Source of the DNA: Karstenula rhodostoma CBS 690.94
Taxonomy: Eukaryota; Ascomycota; Dothideomycetes; Pleosporales; Didymosphaeriaceae
Assembly (NCBI GenBank): GCA_010093485.1
Contig: MU001492.1
Span: 2,279,122 to 2,343,121, forward strand
Length of the DNA stretch: 64,000 bases
Direction: 5' to 3'
Both the position numbers and the translations under genes were made by a program. Positions within the stretch are counted from its first letter, which is position 1. The number at the start of each line of letters is the position of its first letter. Positions 34,414-44,981 of this stretch are shown here, piece after piece. The notes under the pieces are model-generated. The model saw nothing but the letters and a program-made list of their open reading frames with translations, was not told where the DNA came from and did not search any database.

Positions 34414-34781
34414 GTCGACTGAAAGAGCCAGATTCGATTGAAAGCAATTGCAGGATAAAAGTTCAAGCCGTGACCTGTCTGATTATATCGCCCTGACTGA
34501 TGTTGGTCAAAAGCTATGGTTCAGGGCTACACCACCAGCGCAGGCGTAGCCTGAATTGAAGCATGTATTCCTTCTGTACTTTTTTTTTATAAATTACTTT
34601 TTCTCTACCCATGCAATTCAAACGGAAATTATCAATCGTTCAACTTAATCATGACTTCTCGCCCCGCGCTGGTGCCTGGGTCTTGGCGGGTGAAGCTCCC
34701 CGCGATTTCACAAAGCTCCAACTCCACGTCCACCCAAACACCACCCACTCTCTCCACGTAAGCCTCGCGCCCACCGCAACG
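34414..34781. other. Intergenic, 368 bases
   Basis: This is the 3' flank of the Atg16-like gene and the promoter of CSN5. A T9 run sits near 34580. An open frame that begins at 34611 is only the upstream extension of CSN5 exon 1. Confidence 0.6.
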
Positions 34782-35911
34782 ATGGGTACCGCTCTCAAAA
34801 CATGGGGTAAGCTCTAACGCCGCCCAATGCTCTCCGAACCCCCAGCATATCTCCATACCCCGCCACACCATCTAATACAACCCCAGAGCTCGAGAACTCG
34901 ATCAAGCTCGTGGACCCCACCAAGGACGCCCTCTACAGCTACTCCTCATACGAGCAGAAAGCCGTGAACGATGCGAAACCCTGGAAATCCGACCCGCACC
35001 ACTTCACCTCAGTCCGCATCTCGGCCGTCGCGCTCCTCAAAATGGTCATGCACGCCCGCAGCGGCGGCTCCCTCGAAGTCATGGGCCTCATGCTCGGCAA
35101 GATCGAAGCACACACCTTCGTCGTCACGGACGCGTTCCGCCTCCCCGTCGAGGGCACCGAGACGCGCGTCAACGCCCAGGACGAGGCCAACGAGTACATG
35201 GTCGAGTTCCTCACGCGGAGCAGGGAGGGCGGCGGACAGCCTGAAAACGCCGTCGGGTGGTACCACAGCCACCCCGGCTACGGCTGCTGGCTCAGCGGCA
35301 TCGACGTCAACACGCAGAAGACGCAGCAGACCTTCCAGGACCCGTTTGTCGCCGTCGTGATTGACCCCGACCGCACGGTTTCGGCGGGCAAAGTCGAAAT
35401 CGGCGCGTTTAGGACGTTTCCCGATAACTACATCCAAGAGAAGGAGAAATCTGGGGGGAAGACCGGCGGCGGCGGCACCGACGCAGACGGCTTCCAGACG
35501 ATTCCCCTAGGCAAGATCGAAGACTTCGGCGCACACGCAAACCACTACTACCCGCTGGAAGTCTCACACTACAAGTCGTCGCTCGACGCGAAGCTGCTGG
35601 ATAGTCTCTGGAACAAGTACTGGGTCGGGACGCTGTCGTCGAGCCCGCTCATCTCCAACCGCGAGTACGGCACGAAACAGATCTCGGACCTTGCACGCAA
35701 GGTCCAGCAGGAAACGGCCAGCGTGAAGCGGAAGGGTGTGTTTGGCGGGGGTCCTGATGCTAAGGGCCAGCTGAGCAATCTTGGGCTGGCGGGTGGCAAG
35801 ATAGCGCGCGAGGAGGAGATGGGGCTGCTAAGTGCGAAGGTCAAGGAGAAGGTGTTTGGGGTTGGTGTGGAAGAGGCGCCGGGCGGGAACGAGGTTGAGA
35901 TGAAGAGCTGA
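34782..35911 (+). CDS. csnE: COP9 signalosome subunit 5 (JAMM deneddylase)
   Basis: The catalytic subunit of the COP9 signalosome, which removes Nedd8 from cullins. The first exon is 25 bases (34782-34806, MGTALKTWE) and the second is 34887-35911; together they give 1050 bases and 349 residues. The joined start [19 protein letters not shown] matches Csn5 N termini. The MPN+ domain is complete: the glutamate in [11 protein letters not shown], the zinc-binding [14 protein letters not shown] and the following conserved [22 protein letters not shown]. The C-terminal half contains the S6CD-type segment ([34 protein letters not shown]). The gene is intact; the symbol follows Aspergillus naming (RRI1 in yeast). 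Confidence 0.96.
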
Positions 35912-36327
35912 AGTGGAGGAAGTGTTGGGCCGCGGGATGCGGATGCATGAATGACTACGAACTGAACCTCGAGGACGGCATTGCTTGGTGTTATGGCGCT
36001 ATAGAGGGCGTGGGTTACGCGTCGATTCGATACGGCGTTTACATGAGGAAGTCGGAGCAGCTGAGACGTATCTCCCACGAGCATGCCCGTGGGTATATTG
36101 GTAACTACCACCTAGACGAGAGCTCGCACCTCGTAGTCTTGGTTGGATGAATACAAAGGAATGAACCCGCAAGCCTGATGTCAAGTCAAAGTCGCGGATA
36201 TATTGTGAAGAAGCTACAAGCCCACGAACCCGTATCCTACATGCAGTATTTCCTTCTATGCACATATATCCCGTACACTACTGATACAAATGGCAACACA
36301 TGGACGCAACATCTTCGCTGCGAGCGC
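35912..36327. other. Convergent 3' region
   Basis: These 416 bases lie between the stops of csn5 and the uL4m gene. No gene is recognised. Confidence 0.6.
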
Positions 36328-37996
36328 TTACTGCTTCTTTCCCTGCTTCTCCGCCTTCGCCGCCTCTGCCTCCGCCTGCCTCAGTTCATCCTCGGTGACC
36401 TCGCCCTCCTGGCCCTCAAGCACCTCCTCCGCATTCGCCTGCAACGCATCCAGCTGCGCCTGCAACTCCTCGGCTTCTGCCTCGTACTTGTTCGCACCGA
36501 CAGCGTCGCCCTCGGCCGATTTCGCCTCAGCCATCGCCGTCGCAACCTGCACCTTCGCGGTCAACAGCTCCTCCTCAGCCAGCGCAACGTCCGTCCTCAG
36601 ATCGCCAGCACGCTTCTCCATCTTCTCTGCCTTCTCTTCCTTGCCCCTGAAGCGGTACGCATCGCGGCGATGTTCAGCGGCCTGGGCGGCGAGCTCGAGC
36701 CCCTGTAAATGTCTCTCTGCGTATTCGAGGTGCGCCTCCGCAGCGTCGGTGTAGGCTTGGTGAATAGCAGGGTCGCCGTCCTGGAGCTCGACGATGGCGT
36801 TATCCTTCTGATTCTCGATTTGTCGGAGGTATGCTTTTGCCGGGAGCTGTGCGCGGTGGAGATCCTTTGCTTCGGCGAGGAGCTCGAAGGCGGAGATGGT
36901 GAGGTTGAGCTTTTCGGGGTCGGACTCGGGGAGCGATTCGGCGTGTGTCCAGCGCTCATAGGCTGTGGACTCGTAGGCTTCTGCGCGGACAGCTTCACGT
37001 TCGGCGGGATGTGCGGTCATCAGGGCGTGGAACTGGCTCCAGCCTGGCATGAAGTTGTGAGAGGCGGGTTCTTCGAGTTTTTGCTGGAGTTCTGCAGGGA
37101 CGGGCAGGGACTGCAGGTCGGATCTGTGGTTCTTGAAGATCTTCCAGAGGGCCTGGCGCTCGATGATAATGCGCTGGAGTTCGAGGAGATCTTTGACGTC
37201 AACGAGGTCCCAGGTCAGAGCTTGCCTCCCGCGGTCCATCTTATCGAGCGCCTGTTCCAAAAGCGGGCGATCCTCCGATGTGACCAAGAGACTCCTTCCT
37301 TTGCCTCTTTCCCGCTCGTGTAACTCGAAGATGTGGTTCAGGAGTCTTTGTGATGGACTTTCCAACTCTATGGCATTGTCTACAATGATGAGCTCGCCTT
37401 TACGCCATCGGTACGAGAGGGCTGTCCGCCACGCCAGATCGTAGACCTTTTTGGGCAGTTCGGTGGAGAAGTCGCGGTGTCGAGGACCGTGGGACAGACC
37501 TCCTCCTCTTAACATGGGCGACTTTTTGTCACCCAAACGCGCTCTTCCTGATCCCTTCTGCGGTCGAATCTTCTTCGCTGAGCCTTGCACTTCGTAGCGG
37601 GTCTTCTTGTGTGCGGTACCTAACCGCGTCATGTCTCCTTCATAGACGACTGCGCGGTGGAGGATGTCTCTGCGGGTGGGAAGGTTGAGGTAGTTTGCGG
37701 GATAGCTTTGGAGGCGGAGGGGCTCGAGAGACGGGAACTTGTGGATGGTAGCGAGCACGGTTTGCTCTTCGAAGGGCTTGACGGGCACAAATCCATCGGC
37801 GGAGGTGGTTATCGAAGATACGGTCGACGTCGTTATTGAGCGCGCAAAGGAGGCGGATAGCGATTTCTGAAGCTGTTAGTCCACGCCCGCGCGGAAGCCG
37901 GGGTCAACGCACGGAAACAGCATCCTGCCGTAGCGCCAGTCTGCTCAGTTGATACGAGACGCCGCGCATTGGCGACGCTATCCTGGGGGAAGCCAT
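36328..37996 (-). CDS. Mitochondrial ribosomal protein uL4m with long C-terminal extension
   Basis: A large-subunit mitochondrial ribosomal protein (bacterial L4/yeast Yml6 family). Exon 1 is 37996-37913 and exon 2 is 37866-36328 with a 46-base intron, together 1623 bases and 540 residues. The start MASPRIASPMRGVSYQLSRL is a mitochondrial targeting sequence. The L4 domain covers roughly residues 75-280 and shows RRDILHRAVVYEGDM, KIRPQKGSGRARLGDKKSPMLRGGG (split here into its parts RPQKGSGRAR and SPMLRGGG) and LSYRWRKGELIIVD. After it come about 250 residues not needed for an L4 fold: mainly helical, Ala/Glu/Lys-rich, likely coiled coil (EAHLEYAERHLQGLELAAQA, then AEKMEKRAGDLRTDVALAEE). The whole is one open frame, so the extension looks real. 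Confidence 0.88.
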
Positions 37997-38143
37997 GCCG
38001 GAAGGTGTCGTGCTGAGATGGCGGAGCTGGTCGCGGAGGTCTTCTAGAGCAGAAAAAGCCGGGGCCCGTGCACGCGACCCGTTGATTTTCCTCCTGGACG
38101 GACAGCATTGAACATTGCAGCAACACCTCTCTCATCCATCGCC
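37997..38143. promoter_or_regulatory. 147-bp bidirectional promoter between uL4m and mL38
   Basis: Only 147 bases separate the start codons of two mitochondrial large-subunit proteins transcribed away from each other. This suggests shared control of the two genes. No TATA box is seen. Confidence 0.7.
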
Positions 38144-39566
38144 ATGGCGCCTGTCAAGCCGTCCGCACGGCAGTTCAGCGCCTGTTTCCGATGCGTGCGC
38201 GGCGACGCGTCGTTCAATGGCGCGCCACGCCGGTTCCTTTCTTCCTCAGCTGCCCGCGAAGAGCTGCAGACGACATCCTCGACTTCGCCGCCGCCGCCGC
38301 CCTCATCCACCCCGGTAGATGCTGCGAAAGATGCGGCCGCGCCCAAGGAGACCCCTGAATACATGAAGCAATGGGGCGACTTGGACCCGAACGCCGTAGA
38401 GCTGAAGCGCGACGAGCGTCGTCTCATCCGAAGAGAAGGAATCCAGCCAATTGGTTCTCGACGTCGCCGTGCCATCATCGCTCGCGACTCAGCAGCGAAA
38501 GCTGAGCAGATTCCCTTCGAGCAGCTTCCATACCAATGCTTCCAGGAGGCCCGGAAGGTCTTGCTTGCGGACCGCGAGGGGAAGCTGAAGGACATCAAAA
38601 CGCAGATTACGAGGATAGAAAACTTGAAGGCTCAGGACCCGGCTGTGAGCGGCGGCGAAGCCAAGAAGGCGACGAGGCTGCGGAGCATGCAAAACCACCT
38701 GAATGATTTGATCGTTCTTGCCGACATCAACGACCCGCTGGTCAAGAAGAAGTTTGAGGATGGAGAGGGTACGTTGAACAGTGTCTTTGGAAGGAAAGAA
38801 CTCATGCTGATGTGTTGCAGGTGACATGAACAAGCCCATCTACCGATATCTGGCCGACCAGAAGTGGCGCAAGTGGAAGCGCCTCGTGCTTGAACAGCGT
38901 ATAGAGCAGTTTAACCTCGTTCCCGATCTTCTGCCGGCCCTCGATCCCATTGCAGATGTCGACCTGGCGTTCGGTCGGAAAAACATCCCAATCGGTGACT
39001 TCGTCGATTCCGCCATTAGCGAGAACCCGCCGCGTCTAAATGTACAAACCTTTGAGCGAGGACAGAAGCTGGTCACGGTGGTAGTGGTAGACGCCGATGT
39101 GCCTGTCCCTGAGAAGGACAGCCTCACCTACCGGTGCCACTTCATCGCTTCCAACATTCCTATTGCACCCGACCAAACGTCTATCGCATTGAGTCGCATC
39201 CAGCAGCAGTCCCGAAAGACCGAGAATGTGGACGAGCAACAAGTAGCGTTGTCTTGGAGCCCGCCGTGGGCTCACAAGGGTGCGCCGTATCACCGCCTGG
39301 CTATCTTTGTCTTGGAACAGAAGGATGCGAAGGCGCTGAACATCTCCGAGATAAAAAATGAGAAGAGGGACGGCTTTATCTTGCGAAGTTTTGTTGACAG
39401 GAAGCAGCTGAAGCCTATTGGTGTGACTTTGTTCAGGACCAAGTGGGATGAGAGCATGGAAGGTGTCATGCAGAGAAATGGCTTGGAGAAGGAGGTCGAC
39501 GTTCAATTCAAGCGCAAGAAGATAGAACCGCTGCCGTACAAGAGGAGGACGGAACGTATGCGGTAG
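38144..39566 (+). CDS. Mitochondrial ribosomal protein mL38 (PEBP-fold, MRPL35)
   Basis: A mitochondrial large-subunit protein whose C-terminal half has the phosphatidylethanolamine-binding-protein fold. Exons 38144-38768 and 38821-39566 give 1371 bases and 456 residues. The start MAPVKPSARQFSACFRCVRG, followed by RRFLSSSAARE, is a typical import signal. Residues 80-220 are helical and charged. The PEBP part begins near FGRKNIPIGDFVDSAISENPP and contains KLVTVVVVDADVPVP, YRCHFIASNIPI and PYHRLAIFVLEQ. The C terminus FRTKWDESMEGVMQRNGL agrees with fungal mL38. It is unlikely to be a free PEBP inhibitor because of the import signal and the long basic N-terminal region. Confidence 0.9.
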
Positions 39567-39933
39567 TGTAAGACAAGTTAGTTGTACGGTAAGCGCGACT
39601 GTAAGTGTTCTATAAGTGTATAACACCACATACCACCTTCAATGTATCATACCATGTTTCGGCGTATGTGCTGAGGCTGCATTGCAAGTGTTGCTGTTTT
39701 GTGCGAGTGTTGTACGATCATTGCTCCTTCCACTGTCTGCTCCCCCCGCTCCTTCCTCTGCACACAACTCCGGTCTCAACAACTTTTCACTTCGTGTTTT
39801 CCCCCCACTCTACCTTTTACTTACGTATGACGGTGCGCTTCGCTCTATACCTCAAGAGTGCCTTCTGTTTCGTAGCTGGCTCGCACCGTTAAATGCTCCG
39901 CACTTTCTATTATCAGCTGCACTGAATTTCGCT
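39567..39933. other. Intergenic, 367 bases
   Basis: This is the 3' flank of mL38 and the promoter of the next gene; it is pyrimidine-rich between 39720 and 39830. Nothing else is recognised. Confidence 0.6.
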
Positions 39934-41563
39934 ATGGCTCCACGACCTCCGACGCCCGGTGCCGATCCATTCGCACCTTCCAGTTGTATGCCCTCAACTC
40001 AGACAGTCGCTCTCGCTCTAGCCATTGTCAAGGCAACACCTCTAGGGGTTTCTGCAAGGGGTCAGTGCTCTGTCATTGTCCTCAATCGATGCTGATATTC
40101 TTAGACTATGTTCTTCAACTTCGAGCCCACCTTAAACTTGGACGTCAGACGTTCACCGAGAGTGAACAACATCACTACCTCGATCTTGTGGCGTACTGGC
40201 AGCAGAGATGTGACGCTGCTGAGCATGAATGCAAAGAGCTTGGCAAGAAGGTTGCCAGCCTTGAGCGCAGTGTCCATTGCCTGGGCAATCCAACAGTGGA
40301 CCCTCCCGATGAGGGAGAGCAACTTGCCCCCTTGCCTTCCAAGAAGAAGGGGCCAACATCTGCGGCAAAACGACCGAGGAATCCCAGGTCGCAAGCAGCG
40401 AAGCCACCTACCCCTGACGAGATACTCGAGGACGACCTACAACTCCTTGAAAAGCTTGGAAATCGTAAGTCATACACTCTCCTACCAGGTTGCTTACATC
40501 TGACAAGCTACGATCAGACGGCATGACAGTCGCGCAACATTACTGGACCGCCCAAACACTCCTCAGAAGGCCTGGAGCCAATGTCGATAGCATCTGCGGC
40601 AGTGTCGTAGGAATCGCGAGCGCCTTGGGTCATATCTTCCCCATCATTGCAAAAAATCATGATCGTTTGGCTGTTCGGACAGCTGACCAGCCCCACCTAC
40701 GTCACATCGGCCAAAGCAAGTCTGAGCTTTCGTGCTTGATGTCCGCGTGCGCAAGGGCATGGACCCTGGTTATCGTGGCTCTTGACAGGCTCGAAGAAGA
40801 TAGCCCAGGATCACGTCGTTCGGGACTCGTCATCTTCGAGTGCGTCAAGCTCGTTTCTGCAGCACTGGACTCAATCAGACTCGCTGCGAGACATTCTGCA
40901 TGGAAGAAGGGCAGCAGCTCAACTCAAGAAACCATTCAGGAGTCTGTTGGCGCCCGCAGCATAGCCCATCTTCTCGCCACCTTCATCGGTCATCTGGAGA
41001 AAGACAGTGCGATCCATCACAAATTATTTGATGGCATCGCGTATATCCTACTTGAGCGTGTTGGTGATCAGCTGTACTACTGCACCTTTGAGCGTGAGCG
41101 TAGTGCTACTATTGAAGAGCGTATTGCGCCCCCACCAAAATCTACGGACTCGCACGAAATTGCTCGTCAAGCTACAGACGCTGCAGCCATTCGACTCGAA
41201 GTCAAAGCTCTGGTCATCATCTTAGAGCGGGTAATGGGAGTCGCTCCTCTACACTCAAACGAGCAAGTTGCGAAGAGGAGCAAGACCGCGCTTGCTCGAA
41301 CAGTGAGCCTCAAGAACATCTCGTCCACCAGGATCAAATTGAGCTCGGTTGCGCAAGAGCGGCTGCAGAGGACCTTGATCACATGTACATTCGGCCACCA
41401 GGTTGACGACGACTTCAAGGATATACTCACTAAACCAGTCAGCATGGGACGCGCTCCGCCGGCACCCAAGATCAAGGACGAAGACGTTTCGGAGTGGTAC
41501 CAGTCACAGGTATGGAGGCTGGTGGGCTGGGAGATCCTTGAAAAGGACGGCGAATGGATGTGA
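39934..41563 (+). CDS. Fungal protein of unknown function, 485 residues
   Basis: Not recognised. Exons 39934-39985, 40105-40464 and 40518-41563 give 1458 bases and 485 residues. Exon 1 (MAPRPPTPGADPFAPSS) ends at a GTATGC donor, and the frame closes exactly over both introns. Residues 20-60 form a helix likely to be a coiled coil (WQQRCDAAEHECKELGKKVASLE). A basic linker (SKKKGPTSAAKRPRNPRSQAAK) may be a nuclear signal; it is written here as SKKKGPTSAAKRP plus RNPRSQAAK. From about residue 150 onward the protein is a mostly helical domain (GSVVGIASALGHIFPIIAKN, ECVKLVSAALDSIRLAAR, RSIAHLLATFIGHLEK), which may be an armadillo-like or all-alpha fold. It ends WRLVGWEILEKDGEWM. No enzyme motif is visible. 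Confidence 0.78.
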
Positions 41564-41988
41564 TGATTGTGGTGTTTCAGTACATGAAGACGAGCCTTAT
41601 CTCATCTGCTTCTTGGGTGTTTCTCACAATGTTAGGGCGAGTCTCAATTCCAAATATCATCGAACGATAGATACCAAAGGTCACACAGATCAACTCTCTT
41701 ACAAGCAGAGATGCTCTGACATATCTTCCCCTCCTGTACAGATTGAGCAGTCGGTAGTCAAATGAAAACATGTTGAAGGCAAACCAGAAACTCGTTACCA
41801 TTTGCAGATTCATGCCTTCACCGTTACGGGATTCCATACTTTGCAACCACAAGTGGCTACGACGTTTGAAGACAATCGCATACCATGAACCCGCTAGTAG
41901 CAATTACATACGGTGTCACAAGGCAAATACCTTAGTGACACTCTGCCACTGGTTCGTACAAAACAATTCCACTTTTTTTAAGGGATGC
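41564..41988. other. Convergent 3' region
   Basis: These 425 bases lie between the stops of the unknown gene and the MFS transporter. No gene is recognised. Confidence 0.6.
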
Positions 41989-43960
41989 TCAACGCTTCCA
42001 GAACGCCCATTTGTTTCCCCTCGGAACCGCATGCTTGCTGTCCTCCTCCGCATTCGGCAAGCTTTGCTCATCGGTTAGTCTCGGGTTCCTGATAACACAG
42101 GCGAAGAAAATCAAGATAGCGGACAGGCAGATACCGGTGATGCAGAGCAGCCGCTGCACGTGCTGGTAAACATCGATTGCCGCATCGCGATCCGGATCGC
42201 CTGGCGGGTGCGTAGCGATGAGGTCTAGCGGACTGGCGTACCACATCACCGCTTCGGTTTGGTTTGCGATGCGGGAACTCAATTCGCCCGGGACGACTAC
42301 AGTATATTAGCACATTTGAATAGAATTGAGCGTGGAATACGTACCTTGGGTCCAGATGGCGCCTGAGACGGTGTTTCCGAGGGCAGAGCCGATGTTGTAG
42401 CACGCAAGATAAATACCGGTGATGACAGCGACATGCTCGTGCTTGGTGGCCGCCTGGATGCTGGCTTGCGCTGGGTACGGGAAGAAGCCTCCAGCAATAC
42501 CAAGGAGGACTTGCGCGCCGATGAGGCCGCTGTGTGAAGAGCCGGACACGCCCCCGCGGTAGTGGATGAGCAGCCCGAAAGCGACCATGAAGAGGCAAGT
42601 GCCAAACAAGATGAACGGCTTCAACTGGCGGGCCTTGTAAACCACGAGTCCAAGCAGCGTACCCGTGATAACCGAGGCGAAGCTGTAGAGTGACGTGATG
42701 CGCAGCGCTGACTTGGGCGTCTCATTGAAGCCGACGAGGAGAACAGAGTAGAGGTAGTCTCCCTGGCACGTCCACGCGAAATTCAGGAACAGCGCGATGC
42801 CGAGTGCGCCCCAGACAGCGCGATCTTTGAACAGATGGAACGGCACCATGGGGTACGGCGCGCGCTTTTCCCACAGGATCCAGACGGGGATGCAGAGGAT
42901 GCCGATGACGAGAGGCGCAATGATGTGGGCTTGTCCCCATGTCGTGCTCTCACCTCCTGCGAGGGTAAAAGGGACCAGGATCAGTCCGAAGACAGCGATG
43001 AGTAGGATGATGCCGATGACGTCTAGTTGCCAGAACAGGGCTATGGCGATCTTCTTGGGACCGTAGATCTGGTAGGGTGTCTTGTAGTCGTCCAACGCAC
43101 CGGACTTCTTTGCTTTGCGGCCAAGCCATAACAACGAGAGGATTAGTGGGAGAGAGGCGACGGGGAAGATGATGCACCACATGCCGATGCCCCATCTCCA
43201 GGTCGTGGTTGCGAGTGTTGCGGCACCGACATCTCCCGAGACCCAGGTGTTGATGATGAAGGGCGTTGCGGGGATGTAAGAGAAGAAGAGACGGGACCGG
43301 AGGGATGTGGTATCCGCGATGATGACCTCGACTAGCAGTAAAAGAGAAGTGTAGCCAACCTGGTACAGGAAGGCACCTGCAGCAAAGCCTTGGACATTCG
43401 TGCAAGCTGCCTCGACGATGGTACCTTCAGTGGTGTGAGTAGGTACAGAGCAGCTTGGATGCGTTGGTCTTACCTAGAACATAGAAGAAGACGGAGACGA
43501 TGATCAGCTCCACACGGCCGAACACATCTGCAATCTTCGCTGCGGTGGGCTGGACATGTCAGCTTTTGTGGGATGCTTAGTCTGAATGTATTCTCACCTG
43601 GGCAGCGGCAGCGACAACAGCCTTGACAACGTTGATTGTAGATAGTAGCGAGTGGTTTCCGAATCCGGAAGTTGCCGTAGGTTGGTATGCATAGCGCAGT
43701 GTGCCATCCTAATTCATGGGTAAGCAAGTATACCGCACATGCGGGTTCAAGGGTCGACTTACCAGACCATAGGCGTAAGCAATCAAGAACACTCCAATGA
43801 AAATAGCGATCCGGTTGCCAGTCGTGATATGCTTGCTGAGCGCTTCGATGCGCGCAACACCGGGCGATTGGGTGCCCACGAGAGGCTGGGATCCGGGTTC
43901 CTCATACTCTGCTGGGGTTTTGGGCCCGTCACCCTTACGAGAAGGGCTATACTTAGACAT
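41989..43960 (-). CDS. MFS siderophore-iron transporter
   Basis: A 14-helix major-facilitator protein of the fungal siderophore-iron transporter group (Sit1/MirB type), which takes up ferric siderophores. Five exons fit: 43960-43763, 43708-43598, 43549-43474, 43424-42345 and 42296-41989, in total 1773 bases and 590 residues. After a 45-residue cytosolic N terminus the first helix reads [28 protein letters not shown]; the tyrosine-rich loop and the following [28 protein letters not shown] segment are typical of this group (quoted in pieces: [35 protein letters not shown]). The C terminus is basic. The promoter carries tandem GATA sites and a CCAAT box, as expected for iron regulation. The siderophore transported cannot be told; MFS drug exporters are less likely. 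Confidence 0.88.
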
Positions 43961-44043
43961 TTTCAGGCATACGGATTGATTCTCCACGTATCAGGGCAGA
44001 GTGGACGAGACGCAGGATTGGTGGGCGGGCGTACTTTATGTGA

Positions 44044-44058
44044 TTGATAAGATAAGAT
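44044..44058 (+). promoter_or_regulatory. Tandem GATA sites upstream of the siderophore transporter
   Basis: TGATAA (44045-44050) directly overlaps AGATAA (44050-44055), two HGATAR sites 84-95 bases before the transporter start at 43960. GATA-type repressors such as SreA control iron-uptake genes in ascomycetes through GATA sites of this kind. That this pair is used is inference. Confidence 0.5.
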
Positions 44059-44116
44059 TTGCCAAGCCCTGCCAAGTGCAGGATGTCATCAGCTGCGGAC
44101 CCTGCGGTAGACCCTT

Positions 44117-44271
44117 ACCGTAGAGTTTTTCTTCTGCCGTTTGAGCTAGTTTACACCTTGAACCAATCATAGAAGCTATATGTGACGTCTAACCCACTTT
44201 TACGATCTATGCTGTTTTGTGATTAGATCGCTCGACACCCTGGTCAACCGGCACAAGAAAAACTCTACGGT
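44117..44271. repeat. Inverted repeat, 23-bp arms
   Basis: Arms at 44117-44139 and 44249-44271 are inverted copies matching at 22 of 23 positions (core ACCGTAGAGTTTTTCTT), with a spacer of about 109 bases. This could fold into a hairpin or be the ends of a short non-autonomous element. No coding sequence lies inside. Confidence 0.75.
44163..44167 (+). promoter_or_regulatory. CCAAT box upstream of the siderophore transporter
   Basis: A CCAAT pentamer lies about 200 bases upstream of the transporter start. HapX together with the CCAAT-binding complex controls iron genes in filamentous fungi; binding at this one is not shown by sequence alone. Confidence 0.35.
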
Positions 44272-44285
44272 ATGTACACCCTCAC

Positions 44286-44380
44286 AGGAAGAACGGGTGC
44301 GTAGCGTGGCTGGGGTGATCGGACTTCAGTATGGTCTTTTATTAGAGCAAAACTAGGCGCGCTACGCACCCGTACTTCCT
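44286..44380. repeat. Inverted repeat, 21-bp arms
   Basis: Arms at 44286-44306 (AGGAAGAACGGGTGCGTAGCG, one residue beyond which is not matched; core GGGTGCGTAGCG) and 44360-44380 match in inverted orientation at 20 of 21 positions, with about 53 bases between. It lies just beside the repeat ending at 44271. Confidence 0.75.
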
Positions 44381-44538
44381 GGAATTGGCCTTCTATTTGA
44401 GCAGTGTTGCTAGTTCAGGATCGCAAGAATGACAACGGAAGTCCGTCGCCTTGGAATGACCCTAGAGGAGCTTGGAAAAAAATCCGACTTTGTACGACCC
44501 GACCGTGTAACGAGCGATGCTAGGGCGACTTGAGGGGT

Positions 44539-44580
44539 CTAATCTGATGGAACAATATGATGAAACTATCATCAGATTAG
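44539..44580. repeat. Perfect 11-bp inverted repeat
   Basis: CTAATCTGATG at 44539-44549 is the exact inverted copy of CATCAGATTAG at 44570-44580, with a 20-base loop. It could be a hairpin or a palindromic protein site. Confidence 0.6.
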
Positions 44581-44981
44581 GACTCGTCCATCGAATTAGA
44601 AAAGTGCTCATCACGCCACTGAAGACGGAGCGCGTCATGTCTGCCGCCTGCCGGCATCCTCTGGTTCGGATAGGCCGGCTTGGCCGCAGACGGTCTCATC
44701 ATTGCCCAATAACCATACATCTACGGATCCGGTACCTACGGGTGGCCCGGTCTATTTGATGGCTCAAGTATGCGCCAGGCTGGTGACAGAAGGGCGGGTG
44801 GCAATTCCTTACTTTCGAAAAAAACATTTTGTTTACTGCATTGATGAGGTCGGTGTCTGGAAAGCTTGAACACGACCTCGCGCACGGACCCACGCCCAGG
44901 TGAATCCAAGGATTAATGGATACGAACTGCTCCTTCCTCCGTCAAGCAACTGCACGGGAGACCCTGTAAGCCGATATCGCG

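Noticed and set aside
34611..34781. Upstream extension of CSN5 exon 1 in the same frame
   Set aside because: The conserved Csn5 N terminus begins at the ATG at 34782; the upstream frame has no ATG and is not conserved-looking.
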